NCBI GenBank assembly: GCA_003934925.1
Contig: JQIX01000015.1
Coordinates: 39,868 to 103,867, forward strand
Reading direction: 5' to 3'
Source: Epsilonproteobacteria bacterium (ex Lamellibrachia satsuma)
GTDB lineage: Bacteria > Campylobacterota > Campylobacteria > Campylobacterales > Sulfurovaceae
DNA: 64,000 nt
Of the stretch, positions 52,403-61,135 are shown piece by piece. How positions within the stretch are numbered: the stretch's first letter is position 1; the number at the start of each line of letters is the position of its first letter. The notes under the pieces were generated by a model. It was not told the DNA's origin and searched no databases. It was given only the letters and a program-made list of their open reading frames with translations. The translations under genes and the position numbers were made by a program.

Positions 52403-53785
52403 TTACTCTCTAATTTCAACTCCTTCTTTAAGTACAGCAAGCGTCTGATACTTATCATACTCAACATTCGAACCTTCCTGTACTTTTACAAATTTTCGTT
52501 TAGTGTAGTCGACTAGGTAGTTGCCGGGTTGATCAGTAGAGAAATCTACACAGAGTTTGGCAGCCGCCTGCAAAACAGACTCGGGAAGGTTCTGTTTGTC
52601 TGTACGGATGATAACATGAGAGCCCGGAATCTCCCTGGTGTGCATCCAGATATCATTGCCTTTTGCCAAAGAGAGCAGTTTTTGGTTCTCATTAGCGTTT
52701 CTTCCTACCATGACTTTGTAATCTTCTATCCAGAAAAGTTCTCCCTCTTTGAGTTTTTCTTTTTTGCGCTGTGACTTAGCTCTTTTAGGAACAAGAAGTT
52801 CAAGTTCGTAAGGCTCTTTTGCCTGTTCGAGTGCATAGTAGATATTGTTGTAAAATGCTTTTTTGCTCTGTAAATTCTCTTTTTCTATATGTATATTTTT
52901 TGCTTTATTCTTGGCCCGTTTTGCAAGGTTGAAAAAGTAGTCGCTCATACGGTTTACTTTTATGTTTTTGGGTAGTTTGATGCTTATTTCATGGCCTTCA
53001 AAATCAAAAGTATTCAGTTTTGTATCATAGGGTTTGATCTGGTAGAGATTGGCAAGGATGAGGTTGCCGTACTTTTTCTGTTTTTTCTCTTCCTCTTCCA
53101 GTTTCTCTTCATTGGGAAGTTTTGCCAAAAGCTGTGAGAGTTTTTTGATCTTTTTGGAGACAGAAGAGAGTTTCTGTTTTTTCATCTCAGAGAGTTTTTT
53201 AGCCTGTACTTCTTTATATTTTTCTATTAATACTGTATCAATATCCGTAGGGTGTTGTGTTCCTACAGTATCATTTTGTGTATGTATGTCGGTGGTGTTG
53301 TCAGGGGATAACACCCTACGGGGGACAGGCAACAACTCTATCCCAGGGCGGATGACACGAAAAGAGCTCTCAGCATCGATATGCCTGAGGGCTTCGATGA
53401 TCACTTCATTTTCATCTATGAGTATGGCATTGGTGTTTTTACCCGTAAATTCAAGCTGCAGGTAGATGACCTTGTCTTTGTATGAACTTTTGGGTGCCAG
53501 TTTCAAGCGCAATATCCGATCATTGTCCGGAACACTCACGTCAAGAAGGCGGCTTGCACTGACTAAAGAATGCAGCAGGTTGTCAAAAGGTGCATTGTAG
53601 CCTTGAAGTGGTCTTTGGCTGGGTGCTTTGTAGATGAAACTGTGGCCTCTGGTCATATTGAAAAAGTAGCTGTCGGATTTATCAAATACAAGTTCAATAG
53701 TATTGTCCTCAATGCGCCTTGCACGGGAGATGAAAGTGAAAGTGTTCAGGCGTTTTGCAATGGCTTTTAATTCGTAGAGTTTCAA
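52403..53785 (-). CDS. rqcH: RqcH/NFACT ribosome-quality-control protein
   Basis: 460 residues. NFACT-N begins MKLYELKAIAKRLN and keeps the D89-R90 pair (PDNDRIL) needed for alanine tailing in B. subtilis RqcH. A coiled coil (about residues 185-340) follows, then NFACT-R: KLKEGELFWIEDYKVMVGRNANENQ and DIWMHTREIPGSHVIIR. The family binds stalled 50S subunits with tRNA-Ala. Residues 156-180 are encoded by a REP-like element (53246-53320); without them the length would be 435. Confidence 0.9.
   Translation of the reverse strand: MKLYELKAIAKRLNTFTFISRARRIEDNTIELVFDKSDSYFFNMTRGHSFIYKAPSQRPLQGYNAPFDNLLHSLVSASRLLDVSVPDNDRILRLKLAPKSSYKDKVIYLQLEFTGKNTNAILIDENEVIIEALRHIDAESSFRVIRPGIELLPVPRRVLSPDNTTDIHTQNDTVGTQHPTDIDTVLIEKYKEVQAKKLSEMKKQKLSSVSKKIKKLSQLLAKLPNEEKLEEEEKKQKKYGNLILANLYQIKPYDTKLNTFDFEGHEISIKLPKNIKVNRMSDYFFNLAKRAKNKAKNIHIEKENLQSKKAFYNNIYYALEQAKEPYELELLVPKRAKSQRKKEKLKEGELFWIEDYKVMVGRNANENQKLLSLAKGNDIWMHTREIPGSHVIIRTDKQNLPESVLQAAAKLCVDFSTDQPGNYLVDYTKRKFVKVQEGSNVEYDKYQTLAVLKEGVEIRE
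53246..53320. repeat. REP-like inverted pair inside rqcH, read in frame
   Basis: The 75-bp element has outer arms CGTAGGGTGTT and its inverse AACACCCTACG. Its right unit is a hairpin (minus strand GGTGTTATC-CCCT-GACAACACC) that is nearly the same as the rpoC terminator. It spans exactly 25 codons, residues 156-180, read as RRVLSPDNTTDIHTQNDTVG then TQHPT. Here the GTAG is read as CGT-AGG, not as a stop. Confidence 0.8.
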
Positions 53786-53802
53786 GTGTAAGCCTTTTGC
53801 TT

Positions 53803-53831
53803 CTCGTTCCCCCAGAGACTGTGGGAACGAG
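53803..53831. repeat. CTCGTTCCC palindrome between rqcH and leuC
   Basis: CTCGTTCCC and GGGAACGAG pair over 9 bp around 11 bases. The same palindrome occurs widely in environmental bacteria as a dispersed hairpin. It lies between divergent genes, so it is not a terminator for either. Confidence 0.55.
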
Positions 53832-53873
53832 GGTATAATTTATTATTGCAATTCTAGCATAATTTTATTTCGC

Positions 53874-53879
53874 TATAAT
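53874..53879 (+). promoter_or_regulatory. -10 box of leuC
   Basis: TATAAT lies 37 bp before the leuC ATG, in GCTATAATTCG. AAGGAT precedes the start codon. Confidence 0.5.
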
Positions 53880-53916
53880 TCGCGTAATTAAAGTTAATGA
53901 CTATAAGGATACTCCT

Positions 53917-55197
53917 ATGGGACAAACAATTACAGAAAAGATATTCTCAGAGCATGTGGGCAAAGAGGTACATGCAGGTGAGATCGTTAGAGTAAATATC
54001 GATATGATCATCGGTAATGATATCACAACACCTATCTCTATCAGAGCATTTGAAGAGAGCGGGGCAGAGAAATTGGCCAGACCGGATAACTTCAGCATCG
54101 TGATGGACCACTATATTCCTGCTAAAGACATTGCCTCGGCAAACCAGGCAAAAATTTCTAGAGAATTCGCCTACAAGCATGATCTCAAATATTTCTTTGA
54201 TGAAAAAGATATGGGAATCGAGCATGCATTGCTTCCTGAAAAAGGATTGGTGATCCCCGGGGATGTTATCATTGGTGCGGACAGTCATACCTGTACACAC
54301 GGAGCACTTGGTGCATTTTCAACAGGTATGGGAAGTACTGACCTTGCCTTTGGTATGATTACGGGTGGTAACTGGTTCAAGGTGCCTGAGACGATCAAAG
54401 TAGAGCTTACGGGTATGCCGGGTGAGCATATTTACGGTAAAGATATCATTTTGGAGTTGATCCGTATTTTGGGTGTGGACGGTGCGCTCTACAAAGCACT
54501 GGAGTTCACGGGTGATGCCATCCAGCATCTTGGTATGGATGACAGATTCTCTATGTGTAATATGGCGATTGAAGCCGGGGCAAAGTCGGGGATCATTGCC
54601 GTAGACAACATCACTGAAGCCTACCTCATTGAAAGAGAAGAGGTCAACGGTGGACTCAGAGCGAAACCGAAGATCCACTACTCGGATGAAGATGCGAACT
54701 ACTGTCAGGTCATCACGATCGATGTAGAGAACCTCTCTCCAGTGATTGCCTATCCGTTTCTTCCAAGCAACGGTAAGCCGGTGGAGCAGGCAGTAGAAGA
54801 CGATCTCAAGATCGATCAGGTGATGATCGGAAGCTGTACGAACGGTCGTATTGAAGACCTGAGAATTGCCGCTGAGATCATGAAAGACAAGAGAGTGGCT
54901 AAACATACCCGTATGATCGTTACTCCTGCGACACAAAAGATCTTGATGCAGGCACAGCACGAAGGTTTGATTGATATCCTCATCGAAGCTGGAGCGGTAG
55001 TTTCCAACCCAACCTGTGGTGCATGCCTTGGCGGATACATGGGAATTTTGGGTGATGGTGAAAGATGTGTAGCCACAACCAACCGAAACTTCGTAGGCCG
55101 TATGGGCGCAAGAACCTCTGAAATTTATTTGGCGAATTCAGCAGTAGCTGCGGCTTCGGCTATTGCAGGTAAGATCGTAGACCCACGCGATATTTAA
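53917..55197 (+). CDS. leuC: 3-isopropylmalate dehydratase large subunit
   Basis: 426 residues of the aconitase superfamily, binding a 4Fe-4S cluster through Cys307 (GSCTNGR) and Cys367 and Cys370 (NPTCGACLGG). GADSHTCTHGALGAFSTG is the N-terminal signature. It isomerises 2-isopropylmalate to 3-isopropylmalate in leucine synthesis, with LeuD. leuD is not next to it; a thioesterase follows directly. The 420-residue HACN/archaeal-type length means a homoaconitase-like specificity cannot be fully excluded. Confidence 0.88.
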   Translation: MGQTITEKIFSEHVGKEVHAGEIVRVNIDMIIGNDITTPISIRAFEESGAEKLARPDNFSIVMDHYIPAKDIASANQAKISREFAYKHDLKYFFDEKDMGIEHALLPEKGLVIPGDVIIGADSHTCTHGALGAFSTGMGSTDLAFGMITGGNWFKVPETIKVELTGMPGEHIYGKDIILELIRILGVDGALYKALEFTGDAIQHLGMDDRFSMCNMAIEAGAKSGIIAVDNITEAYLIEREEVNGGLRAKPKIHYSDEDANYCQVITIDVENLSPVIAYPFLPSNGKPVEQAVEDDLKIDQVMIGSCTNGRIEDLRIAAEIMKDKRVAKHTRMIVTPATQKILMQAQHEGLIDILIEAGAVVSNPTCGACLGGYMGILGDGERCVATTNRNFVGRMGARTSEIYLANSAVAAASAIAGKIVDPRDI

Positions 55198-55611
55198 ATG
55201 AAAACATTCAGTTACAGGTTTACGGTAACAAAAGATGCCATAGATTTTAACGGTCATGTGCACAACGTTACCTACCTAAGATGGATGATAGATGCTGCAA
55301 CAAAACACTCTACAGCCGTAGGCTTTGGCTACGAACAATGCCTTGAGCTTGGTGGTACATGGGTAGCCAAATCACACAATATCGAATATAAAAGACCTGC
55401 TTTTGAAAATGATGAACTACAGATGGAAACATGGGTAGAAGAGATCGGCAAAATCATGTCTATCCGACGTTATATCCTTACCCGTCCCAGTGACAATACA
55501 CTTATCTGTGAAGGAAAAACGGAGTGGGTGTTTGTCGATGCCAAGAAGATGAGACCGATGAAGATTCCTGAAGTAATTGTTGAGGGATTTGAGAAAGCTC
55601 AGGCAGATTAA
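55198..55611 (+). CDS. Hotdog-fold acyl-CoA thioesterase
   Basis: A 137-residue 4HBT protein. DFNGHVHNVTYLRWMIDAATKHS holds the aspartate-like active region of the YbgC/FadM group; ELGGTWVAKSHNIEYKRPAFEND follows. It starts directly after the leuC stop with no spacer, so it is translated with leuC. The 3' end overlaps sdhB convergently by 4 bp. Substrate unknown. Confidence 0.85.
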   Translation: MKTFSYRFTVTKDAIDFNGHVHNVTYLRWMIDAATKHSTAVGFGYEQCLELGGTWVAKSHNIEYKRPAFENDELQMETWVEEIGKIMSIRRYILTRPSDNTLICEGKTEWVFVDAKKMRPMKIPEVIVEGFEKAQAD

Positions 55612-56339
55612 AACCCACCATTAGGATCAAACCCAAACCCTCCACCGCCAAAATCAGGCCCGCCGAAACTCTGCTGTGCAAAAGAGGGGTCCTGGTGTCC
55701 GTGTTGCAGAGAGGTTCCCCGAAGCATCGTAATGTCCATTTTGGGGTCAATGCCTTTGGGGCATACAGCCGTACATTCGCCACATAACGTACAATCCCAC
55801 ACGCCGTTGGTCTGCACATTGTCTATGATGGTTTTAGCATCGCCTTCGCGTTTGTCCTCGCTGTAGCGGTAGGCACGTGTGAGGGCGAACGGTCCAAGAA
55901 AGTCAGGATTGACCGCAAAGACAGGACAGGCTGAGTAGCATGAGTCGCAGAGGATGCAGTCTGTCTGTTTTTCTGTGCGTTTTTCATCTTCATGTGTAAG
56001 TGGGGCTTCCTGGAATTTCTGTAGCCAAGTGGTTGCTTTTTTGAGTGTCTCTTTGGCTTTGTCCTTATCTACCTTGAGGTCGCGCAGTACAAAGTGGTAC
56101 TGCAGGGGTTCTATGACATCTCCGGGCTTGACCTTGTAGGCACAGGCAAGTTCTTCTCTCCCATTGACGCGTACCGCACAGGTACCGCATACCGATGCAC
56201 GACAGCCTGCAGAAAAGGTCAGTGTGGCATCTTGTGTCTCTTTGATATAGACCAGAGCACTTAGAAGTGGGATCTCCCCGGCAGGGAGGCGGTACTCCTG
56301 ATAGGTGTTGGTTTCGCTTCGCAGGATCTTTATTTGCAT
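55608..56339 (-). CDS. sdhB: Succinate dehydrogenase/fumarate reductase iron-sulfur subunit
   Basis: 243 residues. The 2Fe-2S ligands are in AGCRASVCGTCAVRVNG followed by LACAYK; the 4Fe-4S and 3Fe-4S ligands are in CILCDSCYSACPVF and CTLCGECTAVCPKG. The C-terminal tail is Gly/Phe-rich (FGGPDFGGGGFGFDPNGGF), which is unusual. It carries electrons between the flavoprotein and the quinone pool. The start is preceded by a palindrome containing the ribosome binding site. No membrane-anchor subunit lies in the window. Confidence 0.88.
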   Translation of the reverse strand: MQIKILRSETNTYQEYRLPAGEIPLLSALVYIKETQDATLTFSAGCRASVCGTCAVRVNGREELACAYKVKPGDVIEPLQYHFVLRDLKVDKDKAKETLKKATTWLQKFQEAPLTHEDEKRTEKQTDCILCDSCYSACPVFAVNPDFLGPFALTRAYRYSEDKREGDAKTIIDNVQTNGVWDCTLCGECTAVCPKGIDPKMDITMLRGTSLQHGHQDPSFAQQSFGGPDFGGGGFGFDPNGGF

Positions 56340-56341
56340 AA

Positions 56342-56360
56342 AAAACTCCTTTGGAGTTTT
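56342..56360 (-). promoter_or_regulatory. Palindrome holding the sdhB ribosome binding site
   Basis: AAAACTCC and GGAGTTTT pair over 8 bp around AAA (minus strand); the Shine-Dalgarno AAAGGAG is inside. A similar shorter stem (TCTCC/GGAGA) holds the sdhA site at 58059-58071. Confidence 0.5.
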
Positions 56361-56424
56361 AGTGAAGAGTGATGAGTGAAGAGTGATGAGTGTCGGTAGG
56401 CATTGCTATGCAATGCTTTTATTT
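56361..56424 (+). repeat. Heptamer element, copy 3
   Basis: AGTGAAG, AGTGATG, AGTGAAG, AGTGATG, then AGTGTCGGTAGGCATTGC and a GCATTGC-TAT-GCAATGC hairpin and CTTTTATT. It lies in the sdhA-sdhB gap. Confidence 0.75.
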
Positions 56425-56425
56425 C

Positions 56426-56453
56426 TGAACGCTGAACGCTGAACGCTGAATAC
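56426..56453 (+). repeat. TGAACGC heptamer tract at the sdhA 3' end
   Basis: Three exact TGAACGC units and a fourth, TGAATAC, occupy 28 bp. The tract ends one base before the sdhA stop codon (56457-56455, minus). Confidence 0.65.
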
Positions 56454-56454
56454 T

Positions 56455-58053
56455 TCATGCTGATTCCCTTTTCCATTGCAACACAATATGCTTTTTAAAA
56501 TTTTCATTCTCTTCTTCAAACCCTACTTTAAAGTGCGCCCCTCGGCTTTCATCTCTGGCGATGGCAGCAGAGATGACGGTAGGTGCAAGGAGCAGGGCAT
56601 TTTTGAATTCCAGAAACTCGATGAGGTTCTGGTTGTTGGTTTTGTTCTTGTCAGAAATACCCATCTGCTGATGTGCCACCTGCATGGCAATGACCTCTTC
56701 CAGTGCTTCGTTCAGCTTTGTATTCTCTCTGACGATGCCCACCTTTTCATAGAAGAGGTTGCCCAGTGTCTCTCTTGAACTGTAGAAGTTGATACTGCTC
56801 TCTTTGGCAAAGATTGCCTCTATCTCAGTTCTATCTTTTTGCAGTTGTACATCGTCTGCTGCTCTGGAGCTTGCATAGATGCTGTGTTTATAGGCATTCT
56901 CTCCTGCAAAACGCCCAAAAGCGGTGATCTCGAGCAGGGAATTCCCTCCAAGGCGGTTGGCTCCGTGTACCTTTGCATTGGAACACTCACCGGCTGCGAA
57001 ACACCCTTTAACACCATTGACCTCAAGAGCATAATCAACATCTATCCCACCCATAGAGTAGTGTGCAACAGGTTTGATAGGAATGAGCTCACTTGCAGGA
57101 TCTACATGCTCATGCAGTTTGCATAGTTCCACCTCCTGTGGAAGCAGTTCCATCAGTTTTTCCTCTCCTAAATGACGCACATCCAAATAGACCCGTTGTC
57201 CCTGCTGCATCTGTGAAAAGATCGCCCGTGCCACTTCATCGCGTGCTTTAAGTTCATCTACAAAACGCTCACCTTCAGAGTTGACCAGATATCCGCCTTC
57301 ACCTCTGGCACTCTCTGAGATAAGTATGGAAGAATGTTTTAGTGCGGTAGGGTGAAACTGTATGAATTCCATGTCACTCACTGCTCCACCTGCACGAAGT
57401 ACAGCAGCTATGCCATCTCCTGTTGAACCATAAGCATTGGTAGTAAACCCATGATAAAGTGAAGCATATCCACCTGTTGCCAACACAAGAGACTTTGCAT
57501 CTATCTGCTTGACCTCACCCGTACGGATATCTAAAAATGTAGCGCCTTTGGCTACTCCGTCTTTGGTGACGATATTAAGAAAGTAATGTTCATCTAAAAA
57601 GTCTATCTTCTCTTTGAGACAGGTGTCATAAAGTGTATGTAGGATCTTCAGTCCGGTGTAGTCCTGTGCATAACAGGCACGTTTGGCAGAAGCACCACCC
57701 ATTTGTCTCTGGGCTATGGTTTCAATACCCTGTTTATCATTGTCTAGGCGGGAGAACGGTACACCGATGCTCTCTAGCCACGCTATGGTTTTGGGAGCAT
57801 CTGCGCACATTTGACGTACTATATCTTCATCACACAGCCCATGTGCGGATTTGATGGTGTCCTGGATATGCAGGGAAATGTGATCCTCATTGACATTGCC
57901 GAGTGCGGCATTCATGCCTCCTTGCGCCATAGAAGTCTGGGAATTGGTCGGGTACATTTTCCCCACTACCAATACAGAAGCTCCTGCCTCTTTGGCTGCA
58001 AGAGCGGCTGAGAGACCGGCCCCTCCGGATCCGATGATCAAGATATCTACCAT
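56455..58053 (-). CDS. sdhA: Succinate dehydrogenase/fumarate reductase flavoprotein subunit
   Basis: 532 residues. The FAD-binding GSGGAGLSAALAAKEAG starts at residue 8, followed by TSMAQGGMNAALGN near the covalent-FAD region; RQMGGASAKRACYAQDYTG and VHGANRLGGNSLLE are active-site blocks. No Tat signal is present, unlike the periplasmic methylmenaquinol:fumarate reductase of relatives, so it should act in the cytoplasm. sdhB follows in the same transcript. L-aspartate oxidase was considered and set aside because of the adjoining sdhB. Confidence 0.88.
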   Translation of the reverse strand: MVDILIIGSGGAGLSAALAAKEAGASVLVVGKMYPTNSQTSMAQGGMNAALGNVNEDHISLHIQDTIKSAHGLCDEDIVRQMCADAPKTIAWLESIGVPFSRLDNDKQGIETIAQRQMGGASAKRACYAQDYTGLKILHTLYDTCLKEKIDFLDEHYFLNIVTKDGVAKGATFLDIRTGEVKQIDAKSLVLATGGYASLYHGFTTNAYGSTGDGIAAVLRAGGAVSDMEFIQFHPTALKHSSILISESARGEGGYLVNSEGERFVDELKARDEVARAIFSQMQQGQRVYLDVRHLGEEKLMELLPQEVELCKLHEHVDPASELIPIKPVAHYSMGGIDVDYALEVNGVKGCFAAGECSNAKVHGANRLGGNSLLEITAFGRFAGENAYKHSIYASSRAADDVQLQKDRTEIEAIFAKESSINFYSSRETLGNLFYEKVGIVRENTKLNEALEEVIAMQVAHQQMGISDKNKTNNQNLIEFLEFKNALLLAPTVISAAIARDESRGAHFKVGFEEENENFKKHIVLQWKRESA

Positions 58054-58077
58054 AAAACTCTCCTTTGGAGATTTGTA

Positions 58078-58140
58078 AGTGAGGAGTAAGGAGTGAGGAG
58101 TGAGGAATGTTGGTATACATTGCTTTGCAATACTTTTATT
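58078..58140 (+). repeat. Heptamer element, copy 4
   Basis: AGTGAGG, AGTAAGG, AGTGAGG, AGTGAGG, then AATGTTGGTATACATTGC, a TATTGC-like hairpin (ATTGC-TTT-GCAAT) and ACTTTTATT. It lies just upstream of sdhA and downstream of the dehydrogenase gene's stop. Confidence 0.75.
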
Positions 58141-58150
58141 ATAGGAGAAA

Positions 58151-59092
58151 TCATTTTTGTCCTTCTAAAAAAGATTGTATGTTTTTTACGATGCCATCAA
58201 GAAGCTTTTGTCTGGCTTCAATACTTGCCCATGCAATATGCGGCGTAATGAGCAGTCTCCCCGGATACTTTATATACATCAGAGGGTTGTCTTCTGAGAT
58301 GGGCTCGGGCATGAGTACATCCAGACCTGCGTAGATCTCTTTTTTATCCAGTTCCATTGCCAGATCAGTTTCATTGATGATGCCTCCTCTTCCAAGATTT
58401 AGCAGGACAGTACCCTCTTTCAGCAAACCAAGATTGGAAGCATTGATGAGGTTTTGTGTTTTGTCATTAAGAGGGCAGTGTACAGAGATGATTTCACACT
58501 CCTGCAACAGTTTTTCCAGTGCCATATGAGGGTATTTCTGTCCATAATTCTCTCCCGAAGTAGAGTAGTAGCATACATTTGCACCAAAAGCAGTTGCTAC
58601 ACGTGCCACTTCCTGACCAATGGTACCCAGCCCGATGATCCCCCACTTTTTCTCTGCTATCTCAAAAAATGGTTTTGAAACATCTGTAAAGAGCCCAGAT
58701 TTGGACCATACTCCGCTTTTGACTGTCTGGTCATAATAGGCCATTTTTTCTATGAGGTAAAATGCCATGGTAAAAGTATGCTGTACAACACTTTTGGTCG
58801 AATATCCTGCAACATTCTTTACTTCTATGCCCATGGTCTTGGCTGCATCAAGATCGACATTGTTCATGCCTGTCGCTGCGATGCAGATAAGTTTGAGTTG
58901 GGGTGCTTCCTCCATCATCTGTGCTGTGATGAGTACCTTGTTGGTGATGATGATCTCGGCAGTCTTAATGCGGTCGAGGGTTTCATCCGGCCGGGTTGTC
59001 TGATAGGTGCTTACTTTGCCAAAGCCATCTAGAGGAGTGAGATCCAGGTCTTCTCCCAGTGTTTTAGCATCGAGTATGACGATCTGTTTCAT
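58151..59092 (-). CDS. D-2-hydroxyacid dehydrogenase
   Basis: 313 residues. NAD-binding GLGTIGQEVARVATAFG, then LLNLGRGGIINE (Arg), DVLMPEP (Glu) and ITPHIAW (His) form the catalytic triad of the family. TTRPDETLDRIKTAEIIITNK is the first domain. Glycerate or hydroxypyruvate are likely substrates of this group, but the real one cannot be read. It is followed by yjbQ and purT in the same orientation (purT first, 3-bp gap to yjbQ). Confidence 0.88.
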   Translation of the reverse strand: MKQIVILDAKTLGEDLDLTPLDGFGKVSTYQTTRPDETLDRIKTAEIIITNKVLITAQMMEEAPQLKLICIAATGMNNVDLDAAKTMGIEVKNVAGYSTKSVVQHTFTMAFYLIEKMAYYDQTVKSGVWSKSGLFTDVSKPFFEIAEKKWGIIGLGTIGQEVARVATAFGANVCYYSTSGENYGQKYPHMALEKLLQECEIISVHCPLNDKTQNLINASNLGLLKEGTVLLNLGRGGIINETDLAMELDKKEIYAGLDVLMPEPISEDNPLMYIKYPGRLLITPHIAWASIEARQKLLDGIVKNIQSFLEGQK

Positions 59093-59095
59093 GGC

Positions 59096-59512
59096 TTAGT
59101 CTCCTTGTAGCGTAATGATGAGCGTTCTTGGGCCTGCATAGTCTCTATGTTCGAAAAGATAAACTCCCTGCCAGGTACCAAGTGCAAGTCTTCCATAGGT
59201 CAATGGAATGGTAAGCGAAGTGCCCAGAAGCATGTTCTTTAAATGTGCAGGCATATCGTCGCTTCCCTCGTACGTATGTTTGAATTTCGTATAGGATTCG
59301 GGGACAAGATCATTGAGGAATGTTTCGGTATCACTGCGTACACCGGGGTCCACATTCTCACTGATGGTCAGACTGACACTGGTATGCTGTAAGAAAATAT
59401 GAGCGATACCTGTAGAGACAGCGCCGTCAAACAGCGCTTCTATCTGCTCTGTGATCAAGTGCATGCCCCTTTTATAAGAGGGAAGTGTCAGTCTGTACTG
59501 TTTAGTGGTCAT
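59096..59512 (-). CDS. yjbQ: YjbQ/UPF0047 family protein
   Basis: 138 residues from [40 protein letters not shown] and [21 protein letters not shown] are the UPF0047 signatures. Members have weak thiamine-phosphate synthase activity; the true role is unclear. ATG 59512 lies within the 3' end of purT (11 bp overlap), so the two are coupled; a longer start at 59572 is less likely. Confidence 0.85.
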   Translation of the reverse strand: MTTKQYRLTLPSYKRGMHLITEQIEALFDGAVSTGIAHIFLQHTSVSLTISENVDPGVRSDTETFLNDLVPESYTKFKHTYEGSDDMPAHLKNMLLGTSLTIPLTYGRLALGTWQGVYLFEHRDYAGPRTLIITLQGD

Positions 59513-60665
59513 TGATCTGGTCGACGATCTGCGTAGCTCTTTCTTTAGCTGTTTCCGCTTCATCGAGAACAAGACTTACTGCCATACGTCTTCCTACATG
59601 GGATTCCGGCTTTCCGAAGACCCTGACAAAACTGTCTTTTGTGAAAGCATCATCAGGTATTTCAAGTACCGGGTTGTGGCTCTCATTTTTAGCTTTGTAC
59701 GCGCCACACGCCCCACTCCCATAAAAAGTAAAGTCAAGCGGCAGACCCAGAACGGCTCTGACATGCAGGGCAAATTCACTCTGGCTCTGGGTGATGAGTG
59801 TGACCATTCCTGTATCGTGAGGACGCGGAGAGAGCTCTGAGAAGTAGACTTCGTTATCTTTAACAAAGAATTCTACACCGAAGATGCCACGGCCGCCAAG
59901 TCCATCTGTCACAGCCTTGGCAATATCCTGTGCTTTTTTCAGTGCTTCAGGACTCATCTGCATCGGCTGCCAGGAGAGGATGAAGTCACCGTCTTTCTGT
60001 ACATGGCCTATGGGTTCACAGAATGTGGTACCTGTCTCGTTGCGTACGGTCAAAAGGGTGATCTCGTAGTCAAACGGGACAAACTCTTCTACAATGAGCT
60101 CAGATGCATCACCTCTGGCTTCTTTGGCGATCTCCCAGGATTTTTCAATGTCATTTGCAGTTTTGGCAATGCTTTGACCATGACCGGATGAACTCATAAC
60201 AGGTTTGATGACACAGGGAAAACCGATGCGGTCTCCTGCCGCCTTGAGCTCATCCAGAGAAGTAACGAACTCGTACCCGCTGGTTTTCATTCCAAGTTCT
60301 TCTGCTGCAAAGACACGGATATTCTTGCGGTTCATTGTTTTGTTCACGGCTTCAGCATTGGGGATGACATGAAAACCTTTTTCTTCAGCTTCAAAAAGCG
60401 CAGCTATGCTGATGGCTTCTACTTCAGGAAGAATGTAAGTAGGCTGCTCTTTGTCTATAAGAGCAAGTACGGCTTCTTTGTCCTGCATATCTATAGCGTA
60501 TGAACGGTTGGCAACCAGGTGGGCAGGTGCATTTTCATACTTGTCAACAGCAATGACTTCAATACCGAGCCTTTGTGCTTCGATAGCAACTTCTTTACCC
60601 AGTTCACCGGAACCAAGGAGCATGATCTTAATAGCGTCTTTTTGTAGAGGAGTAGTAAATGTCAT
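59502..60665 (-). CDS. purT: Formate-dependent GAR transformylase PurT
   Basis: 387 residues of the ATP-grasp family; makes formyl-GAR from formate and [21 protein letters not shown] is the first domain, [11 protein letters not shown] the ATP loop, and [25 protein letters not shown] the metal/ATP region. It gives a folate-free alternative to purN, which is also encoded here at 62614. Both forms are therefore present. Confidence 0.95.
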   Translation of the reverse strand: MTFTTPLQKDAIKIMLLGSGELGKEVAIEAQRLGIEVIAVDKYENAPAHLVANRSYAIDMQDKEAVLALIDKEQPTYILPEVEAISIAALFEAEEKGFHVIPNAEAVNKTMNRKNIRVFAAEELGMKTSGYEFVTSLDELKAAGDRIGFPCVIKPVMSSSGHGQSIAKTANDIEKSWEIAKEARGDASELIVEEFVPFDYEITLLTVRNETGTTFCEPIGHVQKDGDFILSWQPMQMSPEALKKAQDIAKAVTDGLGGRGIFGVEFFVKDNEVYFSELSPRPHDTGMVTLITQSQSEFALHVRAVLGLPLDFTFYGSGACGAYKAKNESHNPVLEIPDDAFTKDSFVRVFGKPESHVGRRMAVSLVLDEAETAKERATQIVDQINDH

Positions 60666-60801
60666 GAAAAAACCTTCAGAAAAATATTAGGTTTATTTTA
60701 GCGAAAAGTTAGATAAGTTGTAATGAGTTTGGAAATGTTTTTTGAGGTTTGTAGTAAAAATGTAGATCGAGTGACAGAGCAAAAGCTCTGTCAAAGACTG
60801 A

Positions 60802-61014
60802 TTACAGTCTAGACTCGTATCTTCTAAGCATGAAGAGTTTTTTAAGGATTTTCTTGCGTGTTGCAATTTTCTCTTTTTTTCTCTTTTCAGTCTCAGTTTC
60901 GTAATGCTGTCTAGCTCTTGCTTCAGTTACGATAAGGTTTCTGTCACATTGTCTTTTGAATTTTCTATAAGCGTCATCAAAAGAATCACGTGAATTAAGT
61001 TTAATTCCTGGCAT
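60802..61014 (-). CDS. rpsU: 30S ribosomal protein S21
   Basis: 70 residues, [22 protein letters not shown] then [17 protein letters not shown], and ending [12 protein letters not shown]. It helps in initiation at the ribosomal platform. Standalone gene with a minus-strand promoter upstream and a GGGAAGGGGGTG leader. Confidence 0.95.
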   Translation of the reverse strand: MPGIKLNSRDSFDDAYRKFKRQCDRNLIVTEARARQHYETETEKRKKEKIATRKKILKKLFMLRRYESRL

Positions 61015-61080
61015 CGAAAAGCACCCCCTTCCCTATCAAGATTTCCTGACTATTACGCAGGAGAGATAAAAGTAAAGTGG

Positions 61081-61086
61081 ATTATA
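61081..61086 (-). promoter_or_regulatory. -10 box of rpsU
   Basis: The minus strand reads GATATAATCC, a perfect -10, 67 bp before the rpsU ATG. The nnr gene begins divergently at 61136. Confidence 0.5.
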
Positions 61087-61135
61087 TCGAGTTAAAATTA
61101 ATTTATGCTAAGATATTATCATAAGGAGAGTAGAG

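Noticed and set aside
56455..58053. L-aspartate oxidase (NadB) instead of SdhA
   Set aside because: The length would fit, but the active-site blocks and the adjoining sdhB favour succinate dehydrogenase.
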